Positions 26,593-34,686 of a DNA stretch of 46,999 nt are shown here, piece after piece. Every line of letters begins with the position of its first letter. The stretch's first letter is position 1. The position numbers were made by a program, and so were the translations under genes. A model generated the notes under the pieces. It was not told the origin of the DNA. It saw nothing but the letters and a program-made list of their open reading frames with translations, and ran no database searches. The DNA is taken from assembly GCA_036399695.1 (NCBI GenBank), contig DASWMP010000204.1:1-46999 (forward strand). Direction: 5' to 3'. This DNA comes from DASVEE01 sp036399695. GTDB taxonomy: Bacteria; Acidobacteriota; Thermoanaerobaculia; Gp7-AA8.

Positions 26593-27843
26593 GTGCGGTT
26601 AGCGAAACGGATGCGGCTGGGGCTCGCGCTTTTCCTGATTCTGCTGCCGCTCGCGGCCAACGCCCAGACGCCGCGCACCGGTCTGCGCGACCGTGACCCG
26701 GAGCTCGACGCCAGCAAGCGCATCGCCAGCGACCTGCAGCGGGCCACGTGGCGCTCGGGGCGTTTCTACCTGCTCTCGCAGTTCCGCCTGGCCGACATCG
26801 GCTACGACGATGAGTTCTTCGTCCCGACCAGCGATCACGGCGGCGGCCTCACGGTCTCGGTCGAAGCACCGCACCGCCTCTACTACGCGCCGACGAAGAA
26901 GGTCATCTTCTCCGGCGAGCTCGTGCCCGGCTACAGCTTCTTCCGCGAGGGGACGCGCGACACGCAGTTCAACCTCCGCGGGCGCGTCGATACCCACTTC
27001 CTGTTCAATCACATCTACCTCGACGTCTACGGCGCCAAGGCGCAGTTCATCGCGGCGGAGACGAGCGAGATCAACCGCCTCCTGACCCAGCAACAGGACG
27101 AGGTCGGCGTGGCCGGCGAGTTCAAGTGGTCGAGCCGCACCAGCGTCATCTTCCACGGGAACTATGAAGACTTCGGGCACCCGCTGGACAAGTTCCAGCC
27201 GGCGGACATCCCGGTCGAGCTGCTCGACCGCGACGCCCGGAACTTTCGGGTCGGCCTCCGCCACCGGACGTTTCCGCTGACGGCGCTCACCGTGGCCGCC
27301 GAGCAGAGTAACTACGGCTTCCGCTACGCGACGTACAAGGACAGCCGCCGCGATTACGCCGGCGCAGGCTTCCAGTACGACAGCGGCCGGACGCGCATGC
27401 GCTTCGAGGCCGGACCCGGCCGCCTCACCTTCCGCGATCCGAAACAGCGCGAGTTCAAGGGCGTCCTGGGCTCGTTCGACGTCGGCCGGACGACCCGGCG
27501 CTGGGGCTTCAGCGGCATGGCCCGGCGCGACCTGCAGTTCTCCATCCTCGCGAACCAGAACTTCTACGTCTCGAACCGTGGCGGCGCCTCGGCCGACTTC
27601 CTGGCCACCCCGCGGCTCACACTCCGGGTCGCCACGGCGCGGGAACGGACCGCCTACGACGCGCCTGACGTGAACGGCGTCGAGCGGCGGGACGATATCT
27701 CCTTCGATTCAGTGGGCTTCCGCTGGAACCGCCGGCACTTCCTTATCGGGCTCGACGTCGGCTGGTACGAGAGGGAGTCGACGACTCTCGGAGACGATGA
27801 GTCTGGAATACGGACCATCCTGCATTTGTCGTTCACGCCATAG
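26593..27843 (+). CDS. Outer-membrane beta-barrel protein of the polysaccharide export locus
   Basis: 416 aa from GTG 26593, chosen because GGAGG ends 5 nt before it; an ATG six codons later (26611) is possible. Signal peptide LGLALFLILLPLAANAQ, with cleavage expected after AQ about residue 26. The rest consists of alternating, aromatic-tipped beta strands (for example KKVIFSGELVPGYSFFREG, FYLLSQFRLADIGY, GLDVGWYERES) and ends with LHLSFTP, close to the usual barrel-terminal aromatic signal. Similar barrels accompany Wza-type exporters and exosortase-linked EPS loci. Being first in the export operon, it is likely an outer-membrane factor for the polymer. No enzymatic motif was found. Confidence 0.75.
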   Translation: MRLAKRMRLGLALFLILLPLAANAQTPRTGLRDRDPELDASKRIASDLQRATWRSGRFYLLSQFRLADIGYDDEFFVPTSDHGGGLTVSVEAPHRLYYAPTKKVIFSGELVPGYSFFREGTRDTQFNLRGRVDTHFLFNHIYLDVYGAKAQFIAAETSEINRLLTQQQDEVGVAGEFKWSSRTSVIFHGNYEDFGHPLDKFQPADIPVELLDRDARNFRVGLRHRTFPLTALTVAAEQSNYGFRYATYKDSRRDYAGAGFQYDSGRTRMRFEAGPGRLTFRDPKQREFKGVLGSFDVGRTTRRWGFSGMARRDLQFSILANQNFYVSNRGGASADFLATPRLTLRVATARERTAYDAPDVNGVERRDDISFDSVGFRWNRRHFLIGLDVGWYERESTTLGDDESGIRTILHLSFTP

Positions 27844-27923
27844 ACCAGCAAATAACTGTGACCGCGCAAGGCAGTTGAATTCACGCGCGGATGACAGAGA
27901 CGGGCACGGGACGGTGACGAATC

Positions 27924-28008
27924 GAGGCGCAAACTAGCCTCGGTCCAATAAGTTGGGAGCGAAAGCCCGCCAATGCGCCGCTGGTCCTGCGAGGGCCAGC
28001 GGCCATTG
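27924..28008 (+). ncRNA. Possible structured leader RNA (riboswitch-like) upstream of the Wza-like gene
   Basis: The 185-nt gap before the Wza-like gene contains successive hairpins: GAGGC-GCAAACTA-GCCTC (27924-27941), CCAA-TAAG-TTGG (27945-27956), a GC-GAAA-GC tetraloop (27959-27966), and a long stem CAATGcGCCGCTGG/CCAGCGGCCATTG (27971-27984 with 27996-28008, one bulge), ending 6 nt before the GAGGAA ribosome site. The GCGCAAA...GCC and GNRA elements recall cyclic-di-GMP-I (GEMM) riboswitches, which often control polysaccharide genes, but the order of elements does not match the consensus cleanly. It could be a different or new leader. Confidence 0.35.
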
Positions 28009-28028
28009 CTGTTTGAGGAACAAGAAAA

Positions 28029-28862
28029 ATGAAGAAGATTTCAGTCCTGATCCTGCTCTTCCTGGCGGCCGTTTCGGCGTCCGCACAGCAGCTTCCCATT
28101 CTCGTCAACAATGCGCCGGTGGGCCCCCGCGACGTCCTCGAGATCCGCGTGCTCGAAGATGTATCGATGAACGGCCGCGTCACGGTGTCGAGCGAAGGGC
28201 AGATCATCCTCAGCGTCGTCGGTAAGCTCGACGTGGCCGGCCTCACGCCGCCGCAGATCGAAGCGCGCCTCAAGCAGGTGCTCGAAGAGAAGTTCCTCTC
28301 GAAGGCGACGGTCTCGGTTCAGGTGGCTGAATTCGGTAACAAGCCCATCTCGGTCATCGGCGCGGTCCAGCAGCCGGGACGGCTGGCGACGTCGGGCACA
28401 CTGACGCTGGTTCAGGCGGTCACGCAGGCCGGCGGTCTCACGGATACGGCAGGCGGGGAGCTCTACGTGCTGCGCACGGCTGCCAACGGCCTGACTGAGC
28501 AGCTTCCGATCAACGTCCACGAACTGATGGTCACGGGCAATCCGGACCTGAACATTCCTCTTTCGCCGGGTGACGTCGTCAACGTCCCGGCCGACACTCC
28601 GCTTTCGATCTACGTCTGGGGCGAAGTGATGCGCCCGGCCATGGTGACGTTCCGCCGCTCGCAGACGCCCACGCTGCTGCAGGCGATCGCCTCCGCCGGC
28701 GGTCCGACGGACCGCGCCGGCCGGAACGTGACGCTCAAGCGGAAGGTCAACGGCAAGGAAGAGACGCGGCGCTTCAACTACGAGCGTATCCTCGCCGGGA
28801 AGCAGCCGGACGTCGAGCTGCTCGAGGGGGACATCGTCCACATCTCCGAGGCGTTTTTCTGA
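28029..28862 (+). CDS. Wza-like polysaccharide export protein with SLBB domains
   Basis: 277 aa from ATG 28029 with GAGGAA nine nt upstream. Signal peptide KKISVLILLFLAAVSASAQ with no lipobox cysteine, unlike E. coli Wza. Poly_export domain about 30-110 (VGPRDVLEIRVLED ... VSSEGQIILSVVGKLDVAGLT). Two SLBB segments follow: about 111-190 (ISVIGAVQQPGRLATSGTLT..QAGG) and about 200-265 (IYVWGEVMRPAMVTFRRS..SAGG). It is shorter than E. coli Wza and lacks an obvious C-terminal membrane helix, so the barrel protein encoded upstream may provide the outer-membrane part. Periplasmic, acting with the BY-kinase encoded next. Confidence 0.92.
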   Translation: MKKISVLILLFLAAVSASAQQLPILVNNAPVGPRDVLEIRVLEDVSMNGRVTVSSEGQIILSVVGKLDVAGLTPPQIEARLKQVLEEKFLSKATVSVQVAEFGNKPISVIGAVQQPGRLATSGTLTLVQAVTQAGGLTDTAGGELYVLRTAANGLTEQLPINVHELMVTGNPDLNIPLSPGDVVNVPADTPLSIYVWGEVMRPAMVTFRRSQTPTLLQAIASAGGPTDRAGRNVTLKRKVNGKEETRRFNYERILAGKQPDVELLEGDIVHISEAFF

Positions 28863-28886
28863 TCCGGTTGACGATCGACGAATCAC

Positions 28887-28921
28887 GATCTCCGATTCAC
28901 GATTTCGGATTCACGGAGATC
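28887..28921. repeat. Short inverted repeat of GATT/CACG heptamers
   Basis: GATCTCCG (28887-28894) pairs with CGGAGATC (28914-28921). The sequence between is made of 7-bp units (CACGATC, TCCGATT, CACGATT, TCGGATT, CACGGAG). It lies between the Wza-like and Wzc-like genes and may attenuate or process the operon transcript. Confidence 0.6.
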
Positions 28922-28998
28922 CCCAGAGGTCCGGCCACCGACCAGCGTTGCGTGCCGGGTGGCTATAACCTCGCATGTAATCTGGCGACGAGGCTCGC

Positions 28999-31197
28999 AT
29001 GGATCTGAACACCACAGGACAGGAAGTCCACCTCACTCATTACTGGAACATCATCTACAAACGATGGAAGGTCGCGGTGTCGATCCTCATCGTGGTGATG
29101 GCCGGGACGTTCCTGGCGAGTTACTTCTCGAAGCCGCTGTTCCGTTCGGCCATCACGATCCAGATCGAGCGTGACAACCCGAACCAGCTCACCCTCGACG
29201 ATTTCTTCGGCATTGCCGCCTCGGAGCAGGAGTTCCTGCAGACGCAGTACGTCCTCCTCAAGAGCCGCGGCCTCGCCGAGCGGGTCATCGAGGAGCACAA
29301 GCTGCTCAGCGATCCCGATTTCTATCCCGCCGGCATCGCCGGTAAGACGCCGGCCGAGATCCGCGTGGCGACCGATTCGATGGTCAACTCGATCCTCGGC
29401 ACGATCACGATCGTCCCGGTGCGCAATACCTCGCTCGTCGAGATCTCGTGCATCGCCTCGACGCCCCGCCTCTCGCAGAAGATCGCCGAAGCGTGGGGCG
29501 ACTCGTTCATGCGGATGAACGTCGACAAGAAGCTCGACAACGTCCGCCAGGCGAGCGACTTCATCGCCCGCCAGATCGCCCAGGTGCGTGCGGACCTCGA
29601 CAAGTCGCGCACCGAACTGCAGCAGTACGGCGAGAGCAAGGACATTGTCTCGGTCAACGACACCAGCAACGTCGTGATGCAGAAGCTCCTGCAGCTCAAT
29701 ACCGACGTCACGGCGGCGCAGAACGACCGCATCCAGCGGCAGTCGGATTACAACGCGGTCGTCAGCGGCAATCCGGAGACGGTCGCGGGCAGCGATCCGA
29801 TCGTGGCCCGGTTGAGCGACGATCTGTCCCGCCTCCAGCGCGAGTACAACGAGAAGCTGTCGACGCTGAAGGCCGGCCACCCGACGATGCTGCAGCTCGA
29901 CCAGCAGATCGAGCAGACACGCCAGGCGCGGGCGCGAGCCATCACGCAGGCGTACGCCCAGGCACGCAACGCCGCGCAGGCCGCCTACAGCGCCGCCGCG
30001 GCGCGCGAGAGCACGCTCCGCGGCGTCTTCGACCAGCAGAAGCGGGAGACGCTGAAGCTGAACGCGAACGCCATGTCGTACTTCGATCTCCGCACGGCGG
30101 TCGAGGCCAAGCAGGCCATGCTGGCGACGCTGCAGAAGCAGCAGAGTGAAACGGAAGTGGCGGCGCGCCTGCGCGGCTCCGCTTCCTCAAACATCCACTG
30201 GGTGGACCACGCGGAGCTGCCGGGCGCGCGGTTCAACGTGACGATGAAGAAGAACCTGCAGAGCGCTTTCCCGCTCGGCGTGATCCTCGGCCTGGCCGCG
30301 ATCTTCTTCCTCGAGTACATGGACCGTTCGATCAAGACGCCGGAAGAGCTGGAGCGGGTGACGAAGTTCGCCTCGCTGGGCATCATCCCGGCCGCGTCGT
30401 CGGTCTCCCGCTCGTCCGATTACTCGTACGGCCGCGGCAACCCGAAGCTGCGCGCCGTCGAAACGCCCCCTGTCGACACGCAGCAGGGCATCGAGCTGAT
30501 CCCGCACACGGACGGCCGCGCCCCGATCTCGGAGGCCTACCGCGCCTTCCGTACGTCGATGCTGCTGGCGTCGGCGAGCTCGCCGAAGATCATCGTCATC
30601 ACCTCGTCGTTCGCCCGCGAAGGGAAGACGACGACGTCGGTGAACCTGGCGACGGTGCTGGCGCAGATGGGCAAGCCGGTGCTGCTCATCGACGCCGACC
30701 TCCGCCGCCCCCGCCTGCAGAAGGTCTTCCGCGGCAAGATGAACCTCGGCCTGGTGAACTACCTCGCGGCGAACATCCCGCTCGAGGACGTCATCCAGGA
30801 CACGGCCGTGCCGAATCTCTCGGTCGTCCTGTCCGGACCGATCCCGCCGAATCCGTCCGAGCTGCTCGCGTCGGACCGCATGCGCCACCTGATCGAGGAA
30901 GTGCGCGCCAAGTACGCGTACGTGATCTTCGATTCGCCGCCGATCCTGGCGGTCACGGACTCGGTGGTGCTGGCGTCCAAGGCGGACGGGGTCGTGCTCA
31001 CGGTGCATGGCGGCCACACGCCGCGCGAGCATGTGATGCGCTCGGCCGAACGGCTGCGCCAGGCGAACATCCCGGTGCTCGGCGCGCTGCTGAACAACCT
31101 CGATCTCGAGCAGTACGGCTACGCGTACAAGAAGAGCTACTACGACTACTACGAGGCCGACGACACGGCGCAGGAACGGCAGCGGAAATCGTCGTAG
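28999..31197 (+). CDS. Wzc-like chain-length determinant and BY-type tyrosine kinase
   Basis: 732 aa, a full-length Wzc/GumC-CpsD fusion. Wzz domain with first membrane helix about 24-42, a long periplasmic coiled-coil region (about 180-390, with QARARAITQAYAQARNAA), a second helix about 422-440 (PLGVILGLAAIFFLEY), then the cytoplasmic kinase: Walker A about 536-550 (SSFAREGKTTTSVNLA), Walker A' about 560 (LLIDADLRRPR), Walker B about 637 (YVIFDSPPIL). The C-terminus holds seven tyrosines (706, 708, 710, 714, 715, 717, 718), the autophosphorylation cluster. It controls polymerisation length and export together with the Wza-like protein and is reset by the phosphatase gene, which overlaps its stop by 1 nt. 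Confidence 0.95.
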   Translation: MDLNTTGQEVHLTHYWNIIYKRWKVAVSILIVVMAGTFLASYFSKPLFRSAITIQIERDNPNQLTLDDFFGIAASEQEFLQTQYVLLKSRGLAERVIEEHKLLSDPDFYPAGIAGKTPAEIRVATDSMVNSILGTITIVPVRNTSLVEISCIASTPRLSQKIAEAWGDSFMRMNVDKKLDNVRQASDFIARQIAQVRADLDKSRTELQQYGESKDIVSVNDTSNVVMQKLLQLNTDVTAAQNDRIQRQSDYNAVVSGNPETVAGSDPIVARLSDDLSRLQREYNEKLSTLKAGHPTMLQLDQQIEQTRQARARAITQAYAQARNAAQAAYSAAAARESTLRGVFDQQKRETLKLNANAMSYFDLRTAVEAKQAMLATLQKQQSETEVAARLRGSASSNIHWVDHAELPGARFNVTMKKNLQSAFPLGVILGLAAIFFLEYMDRSIKTPEELERVTKFASLGIIPAASSVSRSSDYSYGRGNPKLRAVETPPVDTQQGIELIPHTDGRAPISEAYRAFRTSMLLASASSPKIIVITSSFAREGKTTTSVNLATVLAQMGKPVLLIDADLRRPRLQKVFRGKMNLGLVNYLAANIPLEDVIQDTAVPNLSVVLSGPIPPNPSELLASDRMRHLIEEVRAKYAYVIFDSPPILAVTDSVVLASKADGVVLTVHGGHTPREHVMRSAERLRQANIPVLGALLNNLDLEQYGYAYKKSYYDYYEADDTAQERQRKSS

Positions 31198-31988
31198 TGA
31201 TCGACATCCATCATCACTGTCTTCCCGGGGTGGATGATGGGCCGCGCGACGTGGCCGAAGCGGTGGAGCTTTGCCGTGCCGCCGCGGAAGAAGGCATCGA
31301 GACGATCGTCTGCACGCCGCACGTGCTGCGCGGCCGCTGGCAGAACACGTCGCGCGTGGAGCTGGAACGGCGCATGACGGAGCTGCAGTCGGCACTCGGC
31401 GACACGCCCCGCCTGCTGCTTGGCTCCGAGTACTTCTTCGCGCACGACATCAACGAGACGCTGCAGAGCGGCACCGGCATCATCCCGCTCGCCGGCAGCC
31501 GCTACGTGCTGATCGAGCTGGAGTCGCACACGGTGCCGCCGATGATCGAGCAGCCGCTCTACCGGATGCAGCTCGACGGCTGGACGCCCATCCTCGCCCA
31601 CCCGGAGCGCAACCAGACGCTCCAGGCGCGGCCGGAGCTGCTGGCCAAACTGGTCCAGGCGGGTGTACGCACGCAAGTCACAGCCGAGAGCTTCACGGGC
31701 CGCTTCGGCGAAGCAGCGGAAAAGGCGGCGCGGCAGATGCTCGCGGCGAACCTGGTCCATTTCGTCGCCAGCGATGCGCACAACCTCAAACGGCGCCCGC
31801 CGTACGTCCGGCCAGCGCTCGAAATCATCGGCGAGCTGGCCGGCGAAGCGGTCGTCGACGCGCTGGCGCGACGGAATCCGCTCTGCGTCATCGAGCACCG
31901 CCCCCTCGAGTACGAGCCCGATCCGGCACCCCCCAGAGAAGAGGGCGGATTTTTACGACGGCTGAGGCAGTTTTTAGGAGCATCGTGA
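31197..31988 (+). CDS. PHP-type protein-tyrosine phosphatase (CpsB/YwqE family)
   Basis: 263 aa from GTG 31197, sharing one base with the kinase stop. Metal-binding motifs of the PHP fold: IDIHHHCLPGVDDGP at the start (family form IDIHSHILPGIDDGP), CTPH about 40, LLLGSEYFF, ILAHPERN about 131-137, and VASDAHN about 190-196. These manganese-dependent enzymes remove phosphate from the tyrosine cluster of their partner BY-kinase, which drives the phosphorylation cycle needed for polymer assembly. Gene order kinase-phosphatase supports this. Its stop overlaps the next GTG (GTGA). Confidence 0.92.
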   Translation: MIDIHHHCLPGVDDGPRDVAEAVELCRAAAEEGIETIVCTPHVLRGRWQNTSRVELERRMTELQSALGDTPRLLLGSEYFFAHDINETLQSGTGIIPLAGSRYVLIELESHTVPPMIEQPLYRMQLDGWTPILAHPERNQTLQARPELLAKLVQAGVRTQVTAESFTGRFGEAAEKAARQMLAANLVHFVASDAHNLKRRPPYVRPALEIIGELAGEAVVDALARRNPLCVIEHRPLEYEPDPAPPREEGGFLRRLRQFLGAS

Positions 31989-32956
31989 AGTCCGTTTCGT
32001 TCATCCTCCTGCTGGTGGCCAGCCTTGCGTCCATCCCGGCGTCCGCCGCGGATCCGCATTACGAAGGCCTCCTGACCCGCGGCATCGCCGAAGCACAGCG
32101 CGGCGATTACACGCGCGCCGTGCAGTCGCTCCGCATCGCCGCCTTCGGTACGATGGAGGAAGCTCGCACGTACGCAACGGCCCTGGTCTGGCTGGCCATC
32201 GTCCAGCAGAAGCTCGGCCATGCCCCCGAAGCCCGCATCGCCGCCAATCGCGTGATGGTGCTGGAACGCACGACGGCCGCCTACACGGCGCTGCCGCTCG
32301 ATGCGGCGACCAAAGCGGCATTCGAGCAGATCGTGAAGATCGAAGCGCGCACGACGCCACCGTCGGCTCCGCCAGGCGCGCCGCAGAGCGAAGCCCGGAG
32401 CGCCGGCAGCTTGCCGGCTGGTTCGCCGGCTTCCAGCCGGCCCGTACCGGCGATTGCGGAGGTTGCGACGGAGAACCCGCCGGCTGGAAGCCGGCGGACC
32501 AGCCGGCAGGATGCCGGCGCTCCAGCTCCGCCGGTTGCTACTGCTGCGCCCGTTGCGAAGCCTGCGCCCGTTGCGAAGCCTGCTCCCGCCCCCCAACCCT
32601 CCGGGCTCGACCTCGACCTCAAAGCTGCCCAGCAGTTGCTCAACGAGGGGAAGCTCCTCGCCGCGCGCGAGGCTTACCTGGCCCTGGGGGAACGGAGGAC
32701 GCTCACCCGTCCTCACCTGCTCGAGGTCGGCAAGGGGCTGAACCGGGTCGGGGCCTGGCAGCAATCGGCCTTCATCTACCAGCGGGCTTATCCGCTGCAG
32801 GCCGGCGAAGAGCTGCACATGTTCTATGAAGCCATCAATCGTTACGAACTTGGGGAACTGAGTATCGCCCGATCTCTGTTATCGCGTGCGTTACCAGCCC
32901 TGCCGAGCTCGCGGGAAGTGTTGCTTTACAAGCCGAAGATCGAATCCGGTCTTTGA
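31985..32956 (+). CDS. Exported TPR-like protein with an in-frame repeat-derived Pro/Ala linker
   Basis: 323 aa from GTG 31985, coupled to the phosphatase by a 4-nt overlap; the start gives a clean signal peptide (KSVSFILLLVASLASIPASAA). Residues about 24-120 form TPR-like helices (YEGLLTRGIAEAQRGDYTRAVQSLRIAA). Then comes a low-complexity Pro/Ala/Ser linker, about 125-205, and a second helical, TPR-like part to the end. The linker contains a 44-bp inverted repeat (32397-32440 with 32480-32523) and a duplicated PVAKPAP. Periplasmic; its role in the export locus is unknown, though TPR proteins often act as assembly scaffolds. Confidence 0.82.
   Translation: MKSVSFILLLVASLASIPASAADPHYEGLLTRGIAEAQRGDYTRAVQSLRIAAFGTMEEARTYATALVWLAIVQQKLGHAPEARIAANRVMVLERTTAAYTALPLDAATKAAFEQIVKIEARTTPPSAPPGAPQSEARSAGSLPAGSPASSRPVPAIAEVATENPPAGSRRTSRQDAGAPAPPVATAAPVAKPAPVAKPAPAPQPSGLDLDLKAAQQLLNEGKLLAAREAYLALGERRTLTRPHLLEVGKGLNRVGAWQQSAFIYQRAYPLQAGEELHMFYEAINRYELGELSIARSLLSRALPALPSSREVLLYKPKIESGL
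32397..32523. repeat. 44-bp inverted repeat of GCCGGC type inside a coding sequence
   Basis: Arms 32397-32440 and 32480-32523 are reverse complements at 41 of 44 positions. Each is made of CCGGCTGG/AAGCCGGCG/GCCGGCAG blocks, as in REP-like intergenic elements. Both arms are read in frame and translated as Ser/Pro/Ala/Arg-rich linker. Related GCCGGC sequence occurs in the intergenic region near 9790. Confidence 0.85.
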
Positions 32957-32991
32957 TTTGGCGTAAAATCGTTCATTCGAGGTAGCCAGCC

Positions 32992-33531
32992 ATGAAACGG
33001 ATCGCACTCAGCGCAGTCATTTTCCTCGCCGCCACCGCCGCGTTCGCGCAGGTGCCGGCCGTTCCTGCCTCGATCGACTACAAGCCGGTCTCCTGCATCC
33101 GTATCGGCGAAATGGCCGTGCTGCAGATGAACGTCGAGGGCGAAGGCGATCTCCGCGCGTTCTTCCGCCGGACCGGGACGACCGAATGGTGCTCCGTCGA
33201 AGGGGACAACGACGGCGCTCTCTCGCGCGTCACCCTGCCGAAGTTCGATACGGCCGACGAGATCGACTACTACTTCGTCCTCGCCCGCGAGCGGGAAGTC
33301 GTGGCCCGCAGCCCGCAGATCTACCAGGCAAAGGTGACGAATAACTGCGACACCATCTTCGCCCGTCACACCATCATGCTGCGCATGGACTGCGGCCAGA
33401 ACGGCGCCGCCAGCTCCCTCGCCACCGGCAAGTCGATCAGCAACACCCTCGTGACCAGCACCCCGACGTACGGCTCGCCCGACCGTCCGGTCCCGGGCCG
33501 CGAAGTCGCCGCCGGCAACGGCCAGCAGTAG
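32992..33531 (+). CDS. Exported hypothetical protein at the end of the export operon
   Basis: 179 aa; ATG 32992 with GAGG upstream. Signal peptide KRIALSAVIFLAATAAFAQ. The mature part looks like one beta-sandwich domain (IGEMAVLQMNVEGEGDLRAFFRRTG, DEIDYYFVLAREREVVARSPQIYQAKV), of the kind seen in small periplasmic Ig-like proteins, with four cysteines that could form disulfides, and an unstructured Ser/Thr/Gly/Pro tail. No family was recognised. It follows the TPR-like gene after 35 bp and ends at a heptamer inverted repeat. Confidence 0.78.
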   Translation: MKRIALSAVIFLAATAAFAQVPAVPASIDYKPVSCIRIGEMAVLQMNVEGEGDLRAFFRRTGTTEWCSVEGDNDGALSRVTLPKFDTADEIDYYFVLAREREVVARSPQIYQAKVTNNCDTIFARHTIMLRMDCGQNGAASSLATGKSISNTLVTSTPTYGSPDRPVPGREVAAGNGQQ

Positions 33532-33536
33532 ATCAA

Positions 33537-33632
33537 GCGGTTGGCGGTTGGCAGTTGGCGGTTGGCAGTGGAACGAAGCTGACTTCGGTTCTTCGTGCTT
33601 CATCCACCGCCAACTGCCAACCGCCAACTCGC
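33537..33632. repeat. Inverted repeat of GTTGGC heptamers between convergent genes
   Basis: Five 7-bp units (GGTTGGC/AGTTGGC) at 33537-33571 pair with CCACCGCCAACTGCC... at 33604-33632. The same unit makes the arms at 17071-17184. It sits between the end of the plus-strand export operon and the end of etfA, as a bidirectional terminator would. Confidence 0.8.
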
Positions 33633-33635
33633 TTC

Positions 33636-34586
33636 TTAATGCTTTGCCTTCTTTACTTCCTCGGTCAGCACCGGCAGGATCTGGAACAGATCGCCCACGA
33701 TGCCGAGATCGGCGATGCGGAAAATCGGCGCTTCCGCGTCCTTGTTGATGGCGATGATGTGCTTCGACGACGACATGCCCGCCAGGTGCTGAATCGCGCC
33801 CGACACGCCCGCCGCCACGTACAGGTTCGGGCTGACGACGCGGCCCGTCTGGCCGACCTGATGCTGGTGATCGATCCAGCCCGCGTCCACCGTGGCGCGT
33901 GACGCGCCGACCGCGCCGCCGAGAGCGTGCGCGAGGTCGCGAATGTACGAGAAGTTGTTCGCTTCCTTCAGGCCGCGGCCGCCGCTGACGATGATGTCCG
34001 CTTCCGCGACCGACAGCTCGCCTGCTTCCGGCGTCTTCGTGTCGACGAGCTTCACGCGTCCTTCGCCGGCAGCCGCAACGCTGGCCACTTCGGCCGCGCC
34101 GCTGCCAGCCTCTTCCGCCGGGAAAGCGTTCGGGCGGGTCGTGACGATGGCCGGCGTGCCGGTGATGTCGACGGTGGCGAACGCCTTGCCGGAGTACACC
34201 GAACGGCGCGCGCGCAGCTTGCCGTCGGCCCACTCGAGACGATCGACGTCCGAGGCCACGCCGACGTCGAGACGCGCGGCGATGCGGGGGGCCAGATCGC
34301 GGCCGTTCGACGTACCGCCGAACAGCAGCACCTGCGGCTGCAGTTCCTTCGCGACCTGTTCGAGCGCCGCCGTGTACGGCTCGGTCGTGTACGCGCCGAG
34401 CGCCGCCACATACACCTTCTTCGCACCAAACCGCCCCGCCTCCTCGGCGATGGCGCCGTCAGAAGCAAAAGCCACGAGATCGCCGCCGGTCTTTTCAGCC
34501 AGCTTGCGCCCGATCGTCAGCGCTTCACGGGAAACCTTCTTGAGCTTCCCATCTTTGATTTCGCAGTAAACGAGAACACCAGGCAT
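33636..34586 (-). CDS. etfA: Electron transfer flavoprotein alpha subunit
   Basis: 316 aa, the usual EtfA length. The C-terminal FAD domain carries VSGGRGLKEANNF, GASRATVDAGWIDHQHQVGQTG and the signature LYVAAGVSGAIQHLAGM followed by INKDAEAPIF and DLFQILP. N-terminal Rossmann-like part begins GVLVYCEIKDGKLKKVS. With EtfB it takes electrons from acyl-CoA and related dehydrogenases and passes them to ETF:quinone oxidoreductase. ATG 34586 has AGGAG at a good distance. etfB lies upstream on the same strand, separated by 100 bp that hold a GGTTTTT-type inverted repeat. Confidence 0.96.
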   Translation of the reverse strand: MPGVLVYCEIKDGKLKKVSREALTIGRKLAEKTGGDLVAFASDGAIAEEAGRFGAKKVYVAALGAYTTEPYTAALEQVAKELQPQVLLFGGTSNGRDLAPRIAARLDVGVASDVDRLEWADGKLRARRSVYSGKAFATVDITGTPAIVTTRPNAFPAEEAGSGAAEVASVAAAGEGRVKLVDTKTPEAGELSVAEADIIVSGGRGLKEANNFSYIRDLAHALGGAVGASRATVDAGWIDHQHQVGQTGRVVSPNLYVAAGVSGAIQHLAGMSSSKHIIAINKDAEAPIFRIADLGIVGDLFQILPVLTEEVKKAKH

Positions 34587-34602
34587 GTGGACTCCTGTTT
34601 TC

Positions 34603-34673
34603 GGTTTTCGGTTTTTGGTTTTTGGTGTGTCCGATCGCCGTTACCGACAACCAAAAACCAAAAACCAGAAACC
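34603..34673. repeat. Inverted repeat of GGTTTTT heptamers between etfB and etfA
   Basis: GGTTTTCGGTTTTTGGTTTT.. (34603-34626) pairs with ACCAAAAACCAAAAACCAG.. (34649-34673). The arms are tandem 7-mers and unusually AT-rich for this genome. Placed within an operon, it may set different levels of the two subunits, or it may be a neutral insertion. Confidence 0.8.
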
Positions 34674-34686
34674 GCGCGAAGCGCGC

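Noticed and set aside
30187..31395. Minus-strand open frame of 402 codons
   Set aside because: Antisense to the Wzc-like kinase gene; Arg/His/Val/Asp-rich shadow.
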